NCBI GenBank assembly: GCA_022826645.1
Contig: JAJDUM010000083.1
Coordinates: 35,347 to 99,346, forward strand
DNA from: Candidatus Poribacteria bacterium
Lineage (GTDB): Bacteria > Poribacteria > WGA-4E > PCPOR2b
DNA: 64,000 nucleotides
Direction of reading: 5' to 3'
In this document: positions 39,015-48,228 of the stretch, piece after piece
Layout: the number at the start of each line of letters is the position of its first letter
Position numbering within the stretch: position 1 is the first letter of the stretch
Position numbers and translations under genes: made by a program
Notes under the pieces: model-generated
What the model was told of the DNA's origin: nothing
The model's database searches: none
Seen by the model: only the letters and a program-made list of their open reading frames with translations

Positions 39015-40958
39015 ATGGCATCCAAGATATTTCCACCAGAAAATACAGATTATCCAATCTCCAATGCGCATATAAGTAGCATGGAGCAGTATCAAAAAAT
39101 TTACGATGAATCAGTGGCAGATCCAGAAAGTTTCTGGGCAAACGTCGCTGAACGCATTACGTGGTACAAGAAGTGGGACACCATCCGAGAGTATGACTTT
39201 GTAAGTGCTAACATCAGATGGTTCGATGGTGGGAAGTTGAACGCCTGCTATAATTGTCTTGATCGACATGTAGAATCGGGACACGGCGATTCTACTGCTA
39301 TCATTTGGGAGGGCAACAGTCCCGACGAAGATAAGAGCTTCACTTACGCTGAACTACTAGCACAAGTTAAACGGTTTGCTAACGTCCTCAAGGCGCAGGG
39401 TGTCCGCAAGGGTGACCGGGTCTGTATCTATTTGCAGATGGTGCCAGAGTTGACCATTGCCATGTTAGCATGTGCCCGAATCGGTGCTGTGCACTCTGTT
39501 GTATTCGGTGCATTTTCAGCTGATTCTTTGCGCGATCGTATCAATGATTCCCAGTGTAAATTATTAATCACGCAGGATACCGCCTTCCGCGGTGATCGTA
39601 GTGGCATTCCCATGAAAGCCAACGGCGATGCAGCAGTGGTGGATTGTCCCTCGATTGATAGGGTCATCGTTGTTCGTCGCACCGGCGATGCCGTTGATTT
39701 CGATCCGTCACGCGACGTCTGGTGGCATGAAGCGATGGCAAATGCTGATGATGAGTGTCCGCCGGAAGAGATGGACGCCGAAGATCCGCTTTTTATCCTT
39801 TATACCTCCGGCTCAACGGGACAACCGAAAGGGGTGCTTCACACAACCGGCGGCTATCTGGTTTATACATCCTTCACACATGAGATGATTTTTGACTATC
39901 ATGAAGGAGATGTTTATTTCTGTGCCGCCGACATCGGTTGGATCACTGGACACTCCTATATTGTATACGGTCCGCTCTCAAACCGCGCGATTACCCTCAT
40001 GTTTGAAAGCATCCCAACCTACCCGGATTTCGGACGTTACTGGCAGGTAATTGACAAACACCAAGTCGATCTCTTCTACACCGCTCCAACAGCATTACGT
40101 GCCTTGATGAAAGAGGGGAATGATTGGGTGACAAAGCATAGCCGATCTACCCTACGACTGCTTGGTACCGTTGGCGAACCAATCAAAGAGCCGGAATGGC
40201 TTTGGTATTACAACATTGTTGGAGACGGACGATGCCCAATTGTTGATACGTGGTGGCAAACAGAGACCGGCGGGATTCTGATGACACCGTTACCGGGTAC
40301 CACACCGCTTAAACCCGGTTCCGCAACACTTCCATTCTTTGGAATAGAACCTGTTATTTTGGATGAAGAAGGCAAAGAGGTTGACGGCAATCCGGCGCGT
40401 GGATATCTATGTATCAAGACCGCTTGGCCCGGTATCATGCGAACTGTTTATGGCAACCACGAGCGTTTCCGCGAAACCTATTTCGATCGATTCCCCGGCT
40501 ACTACATGACCGGTGACGGTGCCTTGCGCGACGAGGACGGTTACTACTGGATCACCGGGCGTGTTGACGACGTACTCAACATCTCTGGACACCGATTGGG
40601 AACCGCCGAAGTCGAGGGTGCTATCGGACAGCATGAAACGGTCGCAGAAGCGGCTGTTGTCGGCTATCCGCACGAGATTAAGGGGCAAGGTATCTACGCT
40701 TACGTCACACTGATGAGCGGTGTGACGCCTTCCGATGACATCGAAACCGGCATCAAGGGAGTAGTACGCCAGCACATTGGTCCCCACGCTACGCCCGATA
40801 AGATTCAGTTCGCACCTGCACTGCCCAAGACTCGATCTGGCAAAATTATGCGGCGCATTCTCCGGAAAATCGCTGAAGGGGAACTTGATGATCTCGGTGA
40901 TACCTCTACACTTGCAGAACCAGCAGTTGTCGATTCGCTCGTGGAAGGGCGGAAATAG
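39015..40958 (+). CDS. acs: Acetyl-CoA synthetase (AMP-forming)
   Basis: A 647-residue ANL-superfamily enzyme activating acetate to acetyl-CoA. The phosphate loop is [19 protein letters not shown]; the acetate/adenylate site includes [17 protein letters not shown] and [10 protein letters not shown]; the hinge is [20 protein letters not shown]; the C-terminal [13 protein letters not shown] carries the lysine that is acetylated to switch the enzyme off in other bacteria. I chose the ATG at 39015 because AAGGAGA lies five bases upstream and the length then matches the family; the frame extends further 5' only by chance. It has its own consensus promoter. Confidence 0.95.
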   Translation: MASKIFPPENTDYPISNAHISSMEQYQKIYDESVADPESFWANVAERITWYKKWDTIREYDFVSANIRWFDGGKLNACYNCLDRHVESGHGDSTAIIWEGNSPDEDKSFTYAELLAQVKRFANVLKAQGVRKGDRVCIYLQMVPELTIAMLACARIGAVHSVVFGAFSADSLRDRINDSQCKLLITQDTAFRGDRSGIPMKANGDAAVVDCPSIDRVIVVRRTGDAVDFDPSRDVWWHEAMANADDECPPEEMDAEDPLFILYTSGSTGQPKGVLHTTGGYLVYTSFTHEMIFDYHEGDVYFCAADIGWITGHSYIVYGPLSNRAITLMFESIPTYPDFGRYWQVIDKHQVDLFYTAPTALRALMKEGNDWVTKHSRSTLRLLGTVGEPIKEPEWLWYYNIVGDGRCPIVDTWWQTETGGILMTPLPGTTPLKPGSATLPFFGIEPVILDEEGKEVDGNPARGYLCIKTAWPGIMRTVYGNHERFRETYFDRFPGYYMTGDGALRDEDGYYWITGRVDDVLNISGHRLGTAEVEGAIGQHETVAEAAVVGYPHEIKGQGIYAYVTLMSGVTPSDDIETGIKGVVRQHIGPHATPDKIQFAPALPKTRSGKIMRRILRKIAEGELDDLGDTSTLAEPAVVDSLVEGRK

Positions 40959-40992
40959 CAAGCAGGTATATTGATTTATTGAGGAGCACAAT

Positions 40993-41487
40993 TTGATATC
41001 CGCACAGAAGATTGTAGACGAGTTGAAAAAATGGAACGTGACCCATGTTATCGGCTTACCTGATAACGGCACCGCGCAAATTTTCAAGCGACTCCACGAA
41101 GATCCCGAAATCGACGTTATCACCGTCAGTCGCGAAGGTGAGGCGTTCGCCATTGCATCGGGACTGTACGTTGGAGGAAAACATCCTGTAGTTATCATCC
41201 AGAATACAGGCTTTCTGGAGTCGGGAGATGCCATCCGAGGTACAGCCTATAATATGGAGATACCCTTGGTATCGCTGATCGGCTATCGTGGGCATAACAC
41301 AATGCAACCTGATGCCCCCCGTATAGATACCGCTGCAACCTTCCTCGAACCGACCCTCAAGGCGTGGGGATTTCCGTACAACACCATGGAAGCTGACGAT
41401 GATATTCCCTATATCAGCGAAGCTTTTAAGAAGGCTCAAGAAACATCAATGCCTACCGCTGTGCTCATCGTCGGGATCTCCGTTTAG
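40993..41487 (+). CDS. ThDP-binding protein, sulfopyruvate/phosphonopyruvate decarboxylase alpha-subunit-like
   Basis: A 164-residue protein matching only the N-terminal pyrimidine-binding half of ThDP decarboxylases, as in the ComD alpha subunit of sulfopyruvate decarboxylase. It starts MISAQKIVDELKKWNVTHVI, has GLPDNGTAQIF and the ThDP-activating Glu in SREGEAFAIASGLY, then IIQNTGFLESGDAIRGTAYN. The C-terminal ThDP-diphosphate half (beta subunit, GDG motif) is not next to it. The start is TTG at 40993 with GAGGAG upstream. It lies 34 bases after acs, probably in the same transcript. Substrate and partner unknown. Confidence 0.75.
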   Translation: MISAQKIVDELKKWNVTHVIGLPDNGTAQIFKRLHEDPEIDVITVSREGEAFAIASGLYVGGKHPVVIIQNTGFLESGDAIRGTAYNMEIPLVSLIGYRGHNTMQPDAPRIDTAATFLEPTLKAWGFPYNTMEADDDIPYISEAFKKAQETSMPTAVLIVGISV

Positions 41488-41617
41488 CAATTAAGAATGA
41501 CTGCTAGCACTACCCGGGATGGGTGCGGAGTGGATTAAGAACCTCCGATGGTTAGCCATCAGTTAGCTAATGACACATCTTCTTGGGTTCTAGATCTAGT
41601 GTGACATTTTTGCGACA

Positions 41618-41761
41618 ATGGTGTGGCACCGTTTCGACAATCTTCCCTGGGTAGACCTGCCTTTTCAAATTACGGTATATGTCAGAAGAGGATACAAAGT
41701 TGCTCGGAGGAAGTGTCTTCGGGTTAACTCAATTTTTCCGCTATGCATTCAGACTGTTTGA
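41618..41761 (+). pseudogene. Degenerate transposase fragment resembling the ISL3 N-terminal region
   Basis: The 460 bases between 41488 and 41947 hold no intact gene. A frame from ATG 41618 to TGA 41761 reads HRFDNLPWVDLPFQITVYVR followed by RGYKVARRKCLRVNSIFP. This resembles the zinc-finger/N-terminal stretch of ISL3-type transposases ('R...LPW...PV...V.VRRF.C....C.R.IF'), with most Cys ligands lost and no downstream catalytic domain. It is a relic if the match is right; the identification is by eye. Confidence 0.35.
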
Positions 41762-41947
41762 TAGGCTGATGGCATCGAAATTGCACGTCACTGATGGGAA
41801 AGCTGGCTGTTTGCTCAGAGATGATTCGTGTCAAATTTTATCTGGTTCATGAGACGCATCAGCCGTAAATGACTATCTAAACTGTATGATTCGCTGTCTG
41901 GGGAGGAAGCACGGGGAGAGAATCCTTCAAGAGGATGCAAATTTACC

Positions 41948-43204
41948 ATGAGAATTCTACATTCATATTCGTATCATCTGTCTATACTATCACCAAAATG
42001 CCTTGCTGCCGCGATTGTTATCTGTTTGTTGATCGTGCTTGTACCCAGCAGCTTCGCTGTGCCAAAACGCGTCGTTGTTCTATATTTTGAGGATCACAGT
42101 CGATTCGATCATCCAACCGGCTGCGGATGTATCCCTACTGGACCATTTAGCGGGCTCTTCGGTGGGCGGAAGCACCACAAGAGATGGCACCTGAAGGAGG
42201 GATTTACAGAGTTACTCAACGGCAAACTGGAAAAATCCGAGATATACGAACCGGTTAGCCAAGATGAATTGCTAGATGCGATGGCGGAAACCGGATTGTC
42301 GAGGCGAGCACTTTCTGACTCGAAAAATCGTGCACAGTTGGCAAAAGTGCTCAAGGTCGACGCACTCATCGTCGGCGATATACGAAAGTTCAATCAAGAA
42401 CGGGTGAAAGCGAATGCCGGACGCCTAATAAGACAAGGTTCTCAGGGGTTCCAAAACGCAACAGCGAATTATGTCGGTGGAGTACAGGTAAGGGGAAGTC
42501 TTTATATCGCTTCTATCCAGTTGGAGATGCAGTTGTTCGGCACATCGGGCGATGAGATTGGCAAGCCTAAAATTGCAGCCAGAAAACAACACCAGCTGGG
42601 CGGCCTGACCATGGGTCCCCTCGACGGGGTCATTACCGAGCAAGGCACAGAATTGCAATTTGGGCAGTCGCCGGGGTTGAAAAGGAAGCCGCGCCCAATC
42701 GTTGCGCCTGCCGAGCTAAACCAGATTGAATTTGGGAGCGAAAGGTACAGTAAAACCCTGTTTGGTATGGCAACGGATGATGCTCTCAATAAAGTGGTCT
42801 TGGCTTTACGTGAAAACATTGGACCCGCATTGCCCGGCTCTGGTGCGATGGTACAGGATCAGGGGAGCAAATCCGGGCAGCCCACGCCTCAAGCAAGCAT
42901 AATTGAGGGATCAATCGTTTACGTTGATACAGAGGATCCCGAAAATACTTACATCAACATCGGGTCAGCCAAAGGTGTTGCGATTCATCAGCACCTGAAG
43001 GTTTACACGATAGAATCGTTGGTTGATCCAGATACAGGCGATGTGCTAGGGGTTATTCCAAAACAGGTGGGGGTTATCAAGGTTGTTGAAGTGCAAAGTG
43101 ATCGACTCTCCAGAGCCGAGATCATTGAGGGATTTGGTAAAATAAAAAAAGGGGATCGCGTCAAACAGGACGACTCTACGCCACCCGAGTCGGAGTCTGA
43201 GTAA
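41948..43204 (+). CDS. Exported CsgG/FlgT-like protein
   Basis: A 418-residue protein with an N-terminal hydrophobic segment (about 18-36, AAAIVICLLIVLVPSSFAV) that is a signal peptide or anchor. The next part (about 38-260) resembles CsgG/TolB-N type proteins: VPKRVVVLYFEDHS, then FTELLNGKLEKSEIYEPVSQ and LAKVLKVDALIVGDIRKF. The C-terminal ~110 residues match the FlgT C-terminal domain layout: ASIIEGSIVYVDTEDPENTY, then INIGSAKGVAIHQHLKVY, DPDTGDVLGVIPK and a final KIKKGDRVK. A glycine/histidine-rich patch sits at about 57-80. It may be an envelope protein that builds or gates a secretion or lipid-related complex, but no function can be assigned. It has no operon partner on this strand. Confidence 0.7.
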   Translation: MRILHSYSYHLSILSPKCLAAAIVICLLIVLVPSSFAVPKRVVVLYFEDHSRFDHPTGCGCIPTGPFSGLFGGRKHHKRWHLKEGFTELLNGKLEKSEIYEPVSQDELLDAMAETGLSRRALSDSKNRAQLAKVLKVDALIVGDIRKFNQERVKANAGRLIRQGSQGFQNATANYVGGVQVRGSLYIASIQLEMQLFGTSGDEIGKPKIAARKQHQLGGLTMGPLDGVITEQGTELQFGQSPGLKRKPRPIVAPAELNQIEFGSERYSKTLFGMATDDALNKVVLALRENIGPALPGSGAMVQDQGSKSGQPTPQASIIEGSIVYVDTEDPENTYINIGSAKGVAIHQHLKVYTIESLVDPDTGDVLGVIPKQVGVIKVVEVQSDRLSRAEIIEGFGKIKKGDRVKQDDSTPPESESE

Positions 43205-43230
43205 GATTCTATCGCTGCTCAATCCGGATT

Positions 43231-43908
43231 TCAGTTCCTTTGAACGCGATAATGCAGAAAAATCTCGCTGTCCACAGCGCGGTGGTTTAGTAGTTCAACG
43301 TCAACGATGTCGAGGAAGTCAAATCCATCTCCTTCAACACTCGTTACTACGTCTCGTCCGCCAATGATTTTTGGACATAAAGTAAGATATACTTCGTCAA
43401 TTAACCCTGCCCGAAACAGGTCAAAATTCACCTGCCCGCCTCCTTCAACCAACAATCGTTTCACCTGGTACATCTCTGCTAGGATCTCAACCACACGTCG
43501 AAAATCAACTGTCGTTTCACCGACGCGGTGAACCTCCGCCACCTGTTCCAACGATGCGAGTCGGGTTGGAGGAATGCGCTCCGTTGTAAAAACCAAAGCG
43601 GGGGCACCGTTAGGTTGGAACATTCGGGCGGTTTCAGGAACGCTTCCACTTCCACTCACGACGACCTTGATTGGGTTAGCGGTCAAGCCCCGTTGAAGGC
43701 GTAAGTCTTTGTACTTTCCATGTTCAGTAAATGTCGGATCGTCAGCGATGATAGTTCCCGCACCAACGAGGATAGCATCGGCATGGCTGCGAGTTTCCCG
43801 GAGTCGAATCCCGTCTGCCTCACTCGTGAATCGTGGACCGGCGCCATCGCGTGTGGAGATTTTGCCGTCGAGACTTATTGCCATGATCAGGGACGTGTGC
43901 GGCTTCAT
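43231..43908 (-). CDS. RibD C-terminal-type reductase (5-amino-6-(5-phosphoribosylamino)uracil reductase-like)
   Basis: A 225-residue dihydrofolate-reductase-fold enzyme that corresponds to the reductase half of RibD, alone. It starts MKPHTSLIMAISLDGKISTR, with THADAILVGAGTIIADDP-type NADPH site (SHADAILVGAGTIIADDP) and VKRLLVEGGGQVNFDLFRAG. In riboflavin synthesis this step reduces the ribosylamino group. The deaminase domain is absent, and no other rib genes are adjacent, so it may be an archaeal-type riboflavin reductase or another NADPH-dependent pyrimidine reductase. Its start overlaps the MOSC stop by one base (TAATG), so the two are translationally coupled. Confidence 0.85.
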   Translation of the reverse strand: MKPHTSLIMAISLDGKISTRDGAGPRFTSEADGIRLRETRSHADAILVGAGTIIADDPTFTEHGKYKDLRLQRGLTANPIKVVVSGSGSVPETARMFQPNGAPALVFTTERIPPTRLASLEQVAEVHRVGETTVDFRRVVEILAEMYQVKRLLVEGGGQVNFDLFRAGLIDEVYLTLCPKIIGGRDVVTSVEGDGFDFLDIVDVELLNHRAVDSEIFLHYRVQRN

Positions 43909-44564
43909 TACTCATCGCCCTCGCGAGCTTTGGCAACGATTTCTTCGAACGAATCGCGCCAGCTAGGCGTCAGGGCAGGAAGGTTTGCCGCCTTCTCAGC
44001 AGCTTCCGTATTTGTGGTGTCTAGATGCCGTAGATGGACAATCTCTTTCACTGTCATCTGCCCCACTCCAACTTCTATCCGCTCGATGGCATCACCGGCA
44101 CCCACTTCCCCTTCTTCTAGTACGCGCACATAAAATCCGACCCGTTTGCTCTCCAAAAATGGCTTGACAATTTGTGGGTTTCCCATCTTGATACCAAGTT
44201 TGAAGCATGGGACACGCGGTTGAGACACCTCGACCAATGCTTCGCCTATCCGAAAGATGTCACCGATATGAACTGTATCCTCTGACATACCTTCCACAGT
44301 TAAGTTTTCACCAAACTTTCCGTAGGTCAAATCATCTCTGCCAAGCTCTTGTTTCCAATAGTCGTAGTGTTCAATTGGATAAACGTAAACCGCTTTGTGG
44401 ACGCCACCGTGAACGGACGGATCGCCCTGTCCATCGCCATCAATGTTCAACCGCCGCATCATCGTGTGCCCGGATACCGGCTCTTTGAAGATTCCTGTTT
44501 TGATGCGTTTACCGTGATACGATACTTCCTTGGGTTGCGACACATTCACCGAAATTAGTTTCAT
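43908..44564 (-). CDS. MOSC domain protein (YiiM-like)
   Basis: A 218-residue MOSC-domain protein followed by a 3-alpha domain. The N-terminal fold is marked by VHGGVHKAVYVYPIEHYDYW and YGKFGENLTVEGM, and the conserved sulfur-binding Cys lies in PRVPCFKLGIKMGN. MOSC proteins handle activated sulfur or molybdenum-cofactor-linked reductions; YiiM reduces N-hydroxylated compounds in E. coli. It sits between SbcC and the RibD-like reductase. Confidence 0.85.
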   Translation of the reverse strand: MKLISVNVSQPKEVSYHGKRIKTGIFKEPVSGHTMMRRLNIDGDGQGDPSVHGGVHKAVYVYPIEHYDYWKQELGRDDLTYGKFGENLTVEGMSEDTVHIGDIFRIGEALVEVSQPRVPCFKLGIKMGNPQIVKPFLESKRVGFYVRVLEEGEVGAGDAIERIEVGVGQMTVKEIVHLRHLDTTNTEAAEKAANLPALTPSWRDSFEEIVAKAREGDE

Positions 44565-44583
44565 CGCTTAATCTCCTGTATTA

Positions 44584-47500
44584 TCATCCTCGCACCTGCA
44601 CCCGCGAACTTCCATTCCCCATTCTTTCCACAGCGATTCGGACGGGGATACGCCGGGTTAACTCCCCAACGTGACTGATGAGGAAAATGCTGCGACCTTG
44701 CATTTGTAATCCTTCAAGTGAGGCAATGGCGACGTCAAGTGTCTCAGAATCAAGTGTTCCAAAACCTTCGTCGAGGAAAAGCGAATTGATCTGGGCACGG
44801 CCGCGGCTGAGTTCGGAAAGCGCTAACGCCAAGGCGAGGCTGGTCAAGAACGACTCCCCGCCAGACAGCGTTTCGACAGGGCGCTCCTCATTGGCGTTCC
44901 ATCTATCGACGACAGTCAGTTTGCCGATACCTTCAACCCTAAGTTGGTAGCGCTCAGAGGTCAGATACTCCAACTGTGAGTTGGCTAAACTCCCCATCTG
45001 CTTGAACATAATATCCAACGCGAAATCGCGCAGAAGATTCGCTGGGATGGTGTCTTGTAAAGCTTTCCAGCGTGTCAATTCGTGTCCCGATTCCTGCATT
45101 TCGGCATCAATGGCTCTTCGCCTGTCAAGTGCATCTTTCAGAGTATCAATTTTTGTCTGCTGTGCACCGATTTCTTGCTGTTTACCCTCGATCTCGTTGT
45201 TAATTTCATTTTCAGAGGTTTCAATGGAGGTCAATACCTGTGGATCAAACGGATTTTCCTCGAATATCGCTCCCAGTCTGGCAATGTCGACTTCAAGTCG
45301 TTGCTTCTCCTCGGTATAGGATGCTATTCTTCCCGCCGTCTGTTCTCTCCAGGTTTCTTCCCGAAAGGCGCTATCATGCGCTTCTGCCGAGTCAAAACCT
45401 GCCTCGCTTAGCCTTTCAAGAAAATTGTTCCTTGCAGCTTCAAATCTCCGAGAACATTCTGCACGTCGGGATTGACAGTTTGAGCGGTTCGTCCGCGCTT
45501 CCGTGAGCACTGTCTGGCTCTCTCGGAGTAACTGTGCCGCGTCATCTCGTTCAGTCTCTCTTGCTTGAAGTGCCTCTTCCAATTCCTGCATAGCCGTGTC
45601 AATTTTGCTTAACGTTGCAAGTCCGCCAGATTTCGCTCGTGCAGCCTTCAAAAACCTACTCCCCTCGTCTCGATAGCCTTTGATGTCGGTCTCCAATTTG
45701 TTGTGGCGTTCTCGTTCCGTTTCAAGAGATTTCTGTCTCTCGATAATGCCAACGTTGAGGTGCGCCATTTCACCCTGTATCTGCTCCTGTTCCCGCTCCT
45801 GCGTCGCTACAACCGTGACTATATCAGCAAACTGATTGACCGCATCTTCTAAACCGATTCCATGGAACGAATCTGGCAATAATCTCCGACAACGCACCGC
45901 AATATCCGCAAGTTCTCCGCTTAACGCTTCAACAGCATTTTTGATCTCTCCTAAAGCCTGTTTCGCAGTCTCCAACGCCGAAGTTTCTCGCGCAAGATCC
46001 CGTTCAAGGTTGTCAAGTTGCTGCGTATTTTCTTGGTGATGCTGTGATGCCTTCCTATGTGATTCATGTGCACTTTGCAGCTCCGCAACGGCAGCGTCCG
46101 CTTCCCGCATCTGTTGATTGATCCGTTCCGATGAAACCTCGGCATTGGGATAAATCTCCTCCCATTGTGATATGATGGATTGAGTTTCGGATGACAGGTT
46201 GCGTCTCCTCTCAACCCCTTCTTTAATCTGCGTGTCTCGGTGATGTTTTTCTTGGTTGAGACGAATCTTCTCTTGTTGTAGCGTGTTCCGGCGTTCCTGT
46301 GCTTGTGCTGCGAAGGCCTCAGCATCGGCTAAGGCGTTTTCGGCGTTGTCTAACCGTTCTGATCCTTCGGGTTCCACGTCATTAGCAGCAGGATGTTCTG
46401 TCGCACCACACACCGGGCACGGCTCGCCAGTGTGAAGATGCCGCCGCAGCTTATTGATGGGATCTGCCAAGAGCGCGGATTCTCGCTCCGCTTCCCATCT
46501 GGTTACAGTTTCATCAGCCTCTTGACACGCCTCCGATTGAATATTTAACTGTGCGTTTATCTCTTCAAGTTGGGTATCAAGCGTGGTCGCGTGCCCTTGG
46601 AAGTTTTGCAAATCATTCTCCGCTTGAACCAGTTGCCCTTGAGTCGTTTCATATCGCAGTGCAATAGGCACACCCGCTTCCGCACGTTGACGCCGGTTTT
46701 TCCAGTCCTCTATTGTGCCTCGTTCTTGTAGTGCTGCTAATGTGGCATCTGCCTCCACCAGTGAGTCCGCTGCAGCGTCGTTTTGAGTAATGAGTTCTTT
46801 TCGTTCCCTATTCAACTCTGTTAGGGCGGTCGATCGTCTTGAGACATCGAAGGCACTCGCCGCCTCTGCTTCCGATGTTTCCGTTAGTTGGTCCTGTTTT
46901 ATCCGGTGTTCAGCAAGAATCGCATGAGCACCAGTGAGGTGTTTTTGCCGATCATGTGGGAGTGGGTTCTCGCGTAAAAAGGTTTCTATTGTGTCAGCCT
47001 TTTCTTCCAAGTTATCATACTTATCCTTTTGCCCGGTGAGTTCGCCTGAGAGCACTTCCACTCGGTTAGCTAAGTCCTGTCGTTCGTCCTCCGACTCCGA
47101 AGCACGTTCAAATCGGTGTGTGGCTTGGCTTATGTCGATTTTTGCCGCGTTGTAGTCATCAGTCTTCCGGCTAGATTGAACCAGTTCTGTCCGATATATC
47201 TTGTCTTTCTCATCGAAATCGCTTTGGTTCACGTGAGCGTACGTCTGTGCGTTCGCAAATGCCATCTCAGCTTCACGCAGCGCCTCCTCTGCATTAGTGA
47301 CTTCCGATTTGGCGACATCAAACGCCTGTTTTTCGGGGCGCAGATGATTTGCCCGATTCGCTTGCTCTAATTCTGCCTCGAGTGCGGTAATTTCCATCTG
47401 TTCATTCAGAAGTTCCCCGCTGCGTTCTTGGGCAGTATCAAGTTCCGAAAACGACCTCGCACGGTCCATCTCCCGCTGTTTCTCCGTTTGAATTTCCTGC

Positions 47501-48228
47501 TTGCGAGTGTTTAGAGTATCGGTGTCCTGCTGCAACTCTCGAAGACGATTTTCCGATTCCGTCAGGTCTTCTGGCGTAGCAGCCGGAATACTGTTAAGCT
47601 GTTGCAAGACCTCTTGATGCGTATCCTCAAGTTTCCTTACTTTGTGGTTCAGGACATCTTTCAATCTATCGTAAATGTCAACTCCCGCGGTCGCTTCTAA
47701 GATGGTCCTTCTTTCTTCGTCCTTCGCTTTCAGAAATGCTGCAAATTCCCCCTGTGCTAACATAACAGATCGCTTAAACGCATTGAAATCAAGTCCTAAT
47801 ATAGCAGTTACCTCGTCGCTGATTGTGTTTTCACTTGAACCGAGAGACTTTCCTACGGAAGATAGGCGATCAGTGATAAGTTCATCATGCCTGATAGAAC
47901 GTAATTGTCCCTTTGGAGAACTTCCACGCTTTAAGGCCCACTCAGCGAGGTAACGGGTCCCTTTTGCTATAAAATGTACTTCAGCATGTCCTTCGGTTTC
48001 TCCGTGGCTGATAAGATGGCTCGGATTTTGGGTTCCGGTTCCCGCCAAGCGTGGCGTTTTACCGTATAGGGCAACGCAAATCGCGTCCAACAGGGTTGTT
48101 TTCCCCGCACCGGTCGGTCCAGTGATCGCCACAAGGGATGCCTCATCCAACGGCGATTTTTCAAAATCGAGTTCAATCTCGTCGCGGAAACTGTTCAGAT
48201 TCTTGAGTTTCAGTTTACACAATTTCAT
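44584..48228 (-). CDS. sbcC: Exonuclease subunit SbcC (Rad50-like ATPase)
   Basis: A 1214-residue SMC-like ATPase that works with SbcD to process DNA ends, hairpins and cruciforms. Walker A GPTGAGKTTLLDAI is at about 37-50; two long coiled-coil arms flank the zinc hook GEPCPVCGATEHP near residue 605; the signature LSGGES is at 1121-1126 and Walker B LFLDEGFGTLD at 1150-1160. All elements are intact and the length is typical. The start overlaps the sbcD stop by four bases, so the pair is translationally coupled. Confidence 0.96.
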   Translation of the reverse strand: MKLCKLKLKNLNSFRDEIELDFEKSPLDEASLVAITGPTGAGKTTLLDAICVALYGKTPRLAGTGTQNPSHLISHGETEGHAEVHFIAKGTRYLAEWALKRGSSPKGQLRSIRHDELITDRLSSVGKSLGSSENTISDEVTAILGLDFNAFKRSVMLAQGEFAAFLKAKDEERRTILEATAGVDIYDRLKDVLNHKVRKLEDTHQEVLQQLNSIPAATPEDLTESENRLRELQQDTDTLNTRKQEIQTEKQREMDRARSFSELDTAQERSGELLNEQMEITALEAELEQANRANHLRPEKQAFDVAKSEVTNAEEALREAEMAFANAQTYAHVNQSDFDEKDKIYRTELVQSSRKTDDYNAAKIDISQATHRFERASESEDERQDLANRVEVLSGELTGQKDKYDNLEEKADTIETFLRENPLPHDRQKHLTGAHAILAEHRIKQDQLTETSEAEAASAFDVSRRSTALTELNRERKELITQNDAAADSLVEADATLAALQERGTIEDWKNRRQRAEAGVPIALRYETTQGQLVQAENDLQNFQGHATTLDTQLEEINAQLNIQSEACQEADETVTRWEAERESALLADPINKLRRHLHTGEPCPVCGATEHPAANDVEPEGSERLDNAENALADAEAFAAQAQERRNTLQQEKIRLNQEKHHRDTQIKEGVERRRNLSSETQSIISQWEEIYPNAEVSSERINQQMREADAAVAELQSAHESHRKASQHHQENTQQLDNLERDLARETSALETAKQALGEIKNAVEALSGELADIAVRCRRLLPDSFHGIGLEDAVNQFADIVTVVATQEREQEQIQGEMAHLNVGIIERQKSLETERERHNKLETDIKGYRDEGSRFLKAARAKSGGLATLSKIDTAMQELEEALQARETERDDAAQLLRESQTVLTEARTNRSNCQSRRAECSRRFEAARNNFLERLSEAGFDSAEAHDSAFREETWREQTAGRIASYTEEKQRLEVDIARLGAIFEENPFDPQVLTSIETSENEINNEIEGKQQEIGAQQTKIDTLKDALDRRRAIDAEMQESGHELTRWKALQDTIPANLLRDFALDIMFKQMGSLANSQLEYLTSERYQLRVEGIGKLTVVDRWNANEERPVETLSGGESFLTSLALALALSELSRGRAQINSLFLDEGFGTLDSETLDVAIASLEGLQMQGRSIFLISHVGELTRRIPVRIAVERMGNGSSRVQVRG

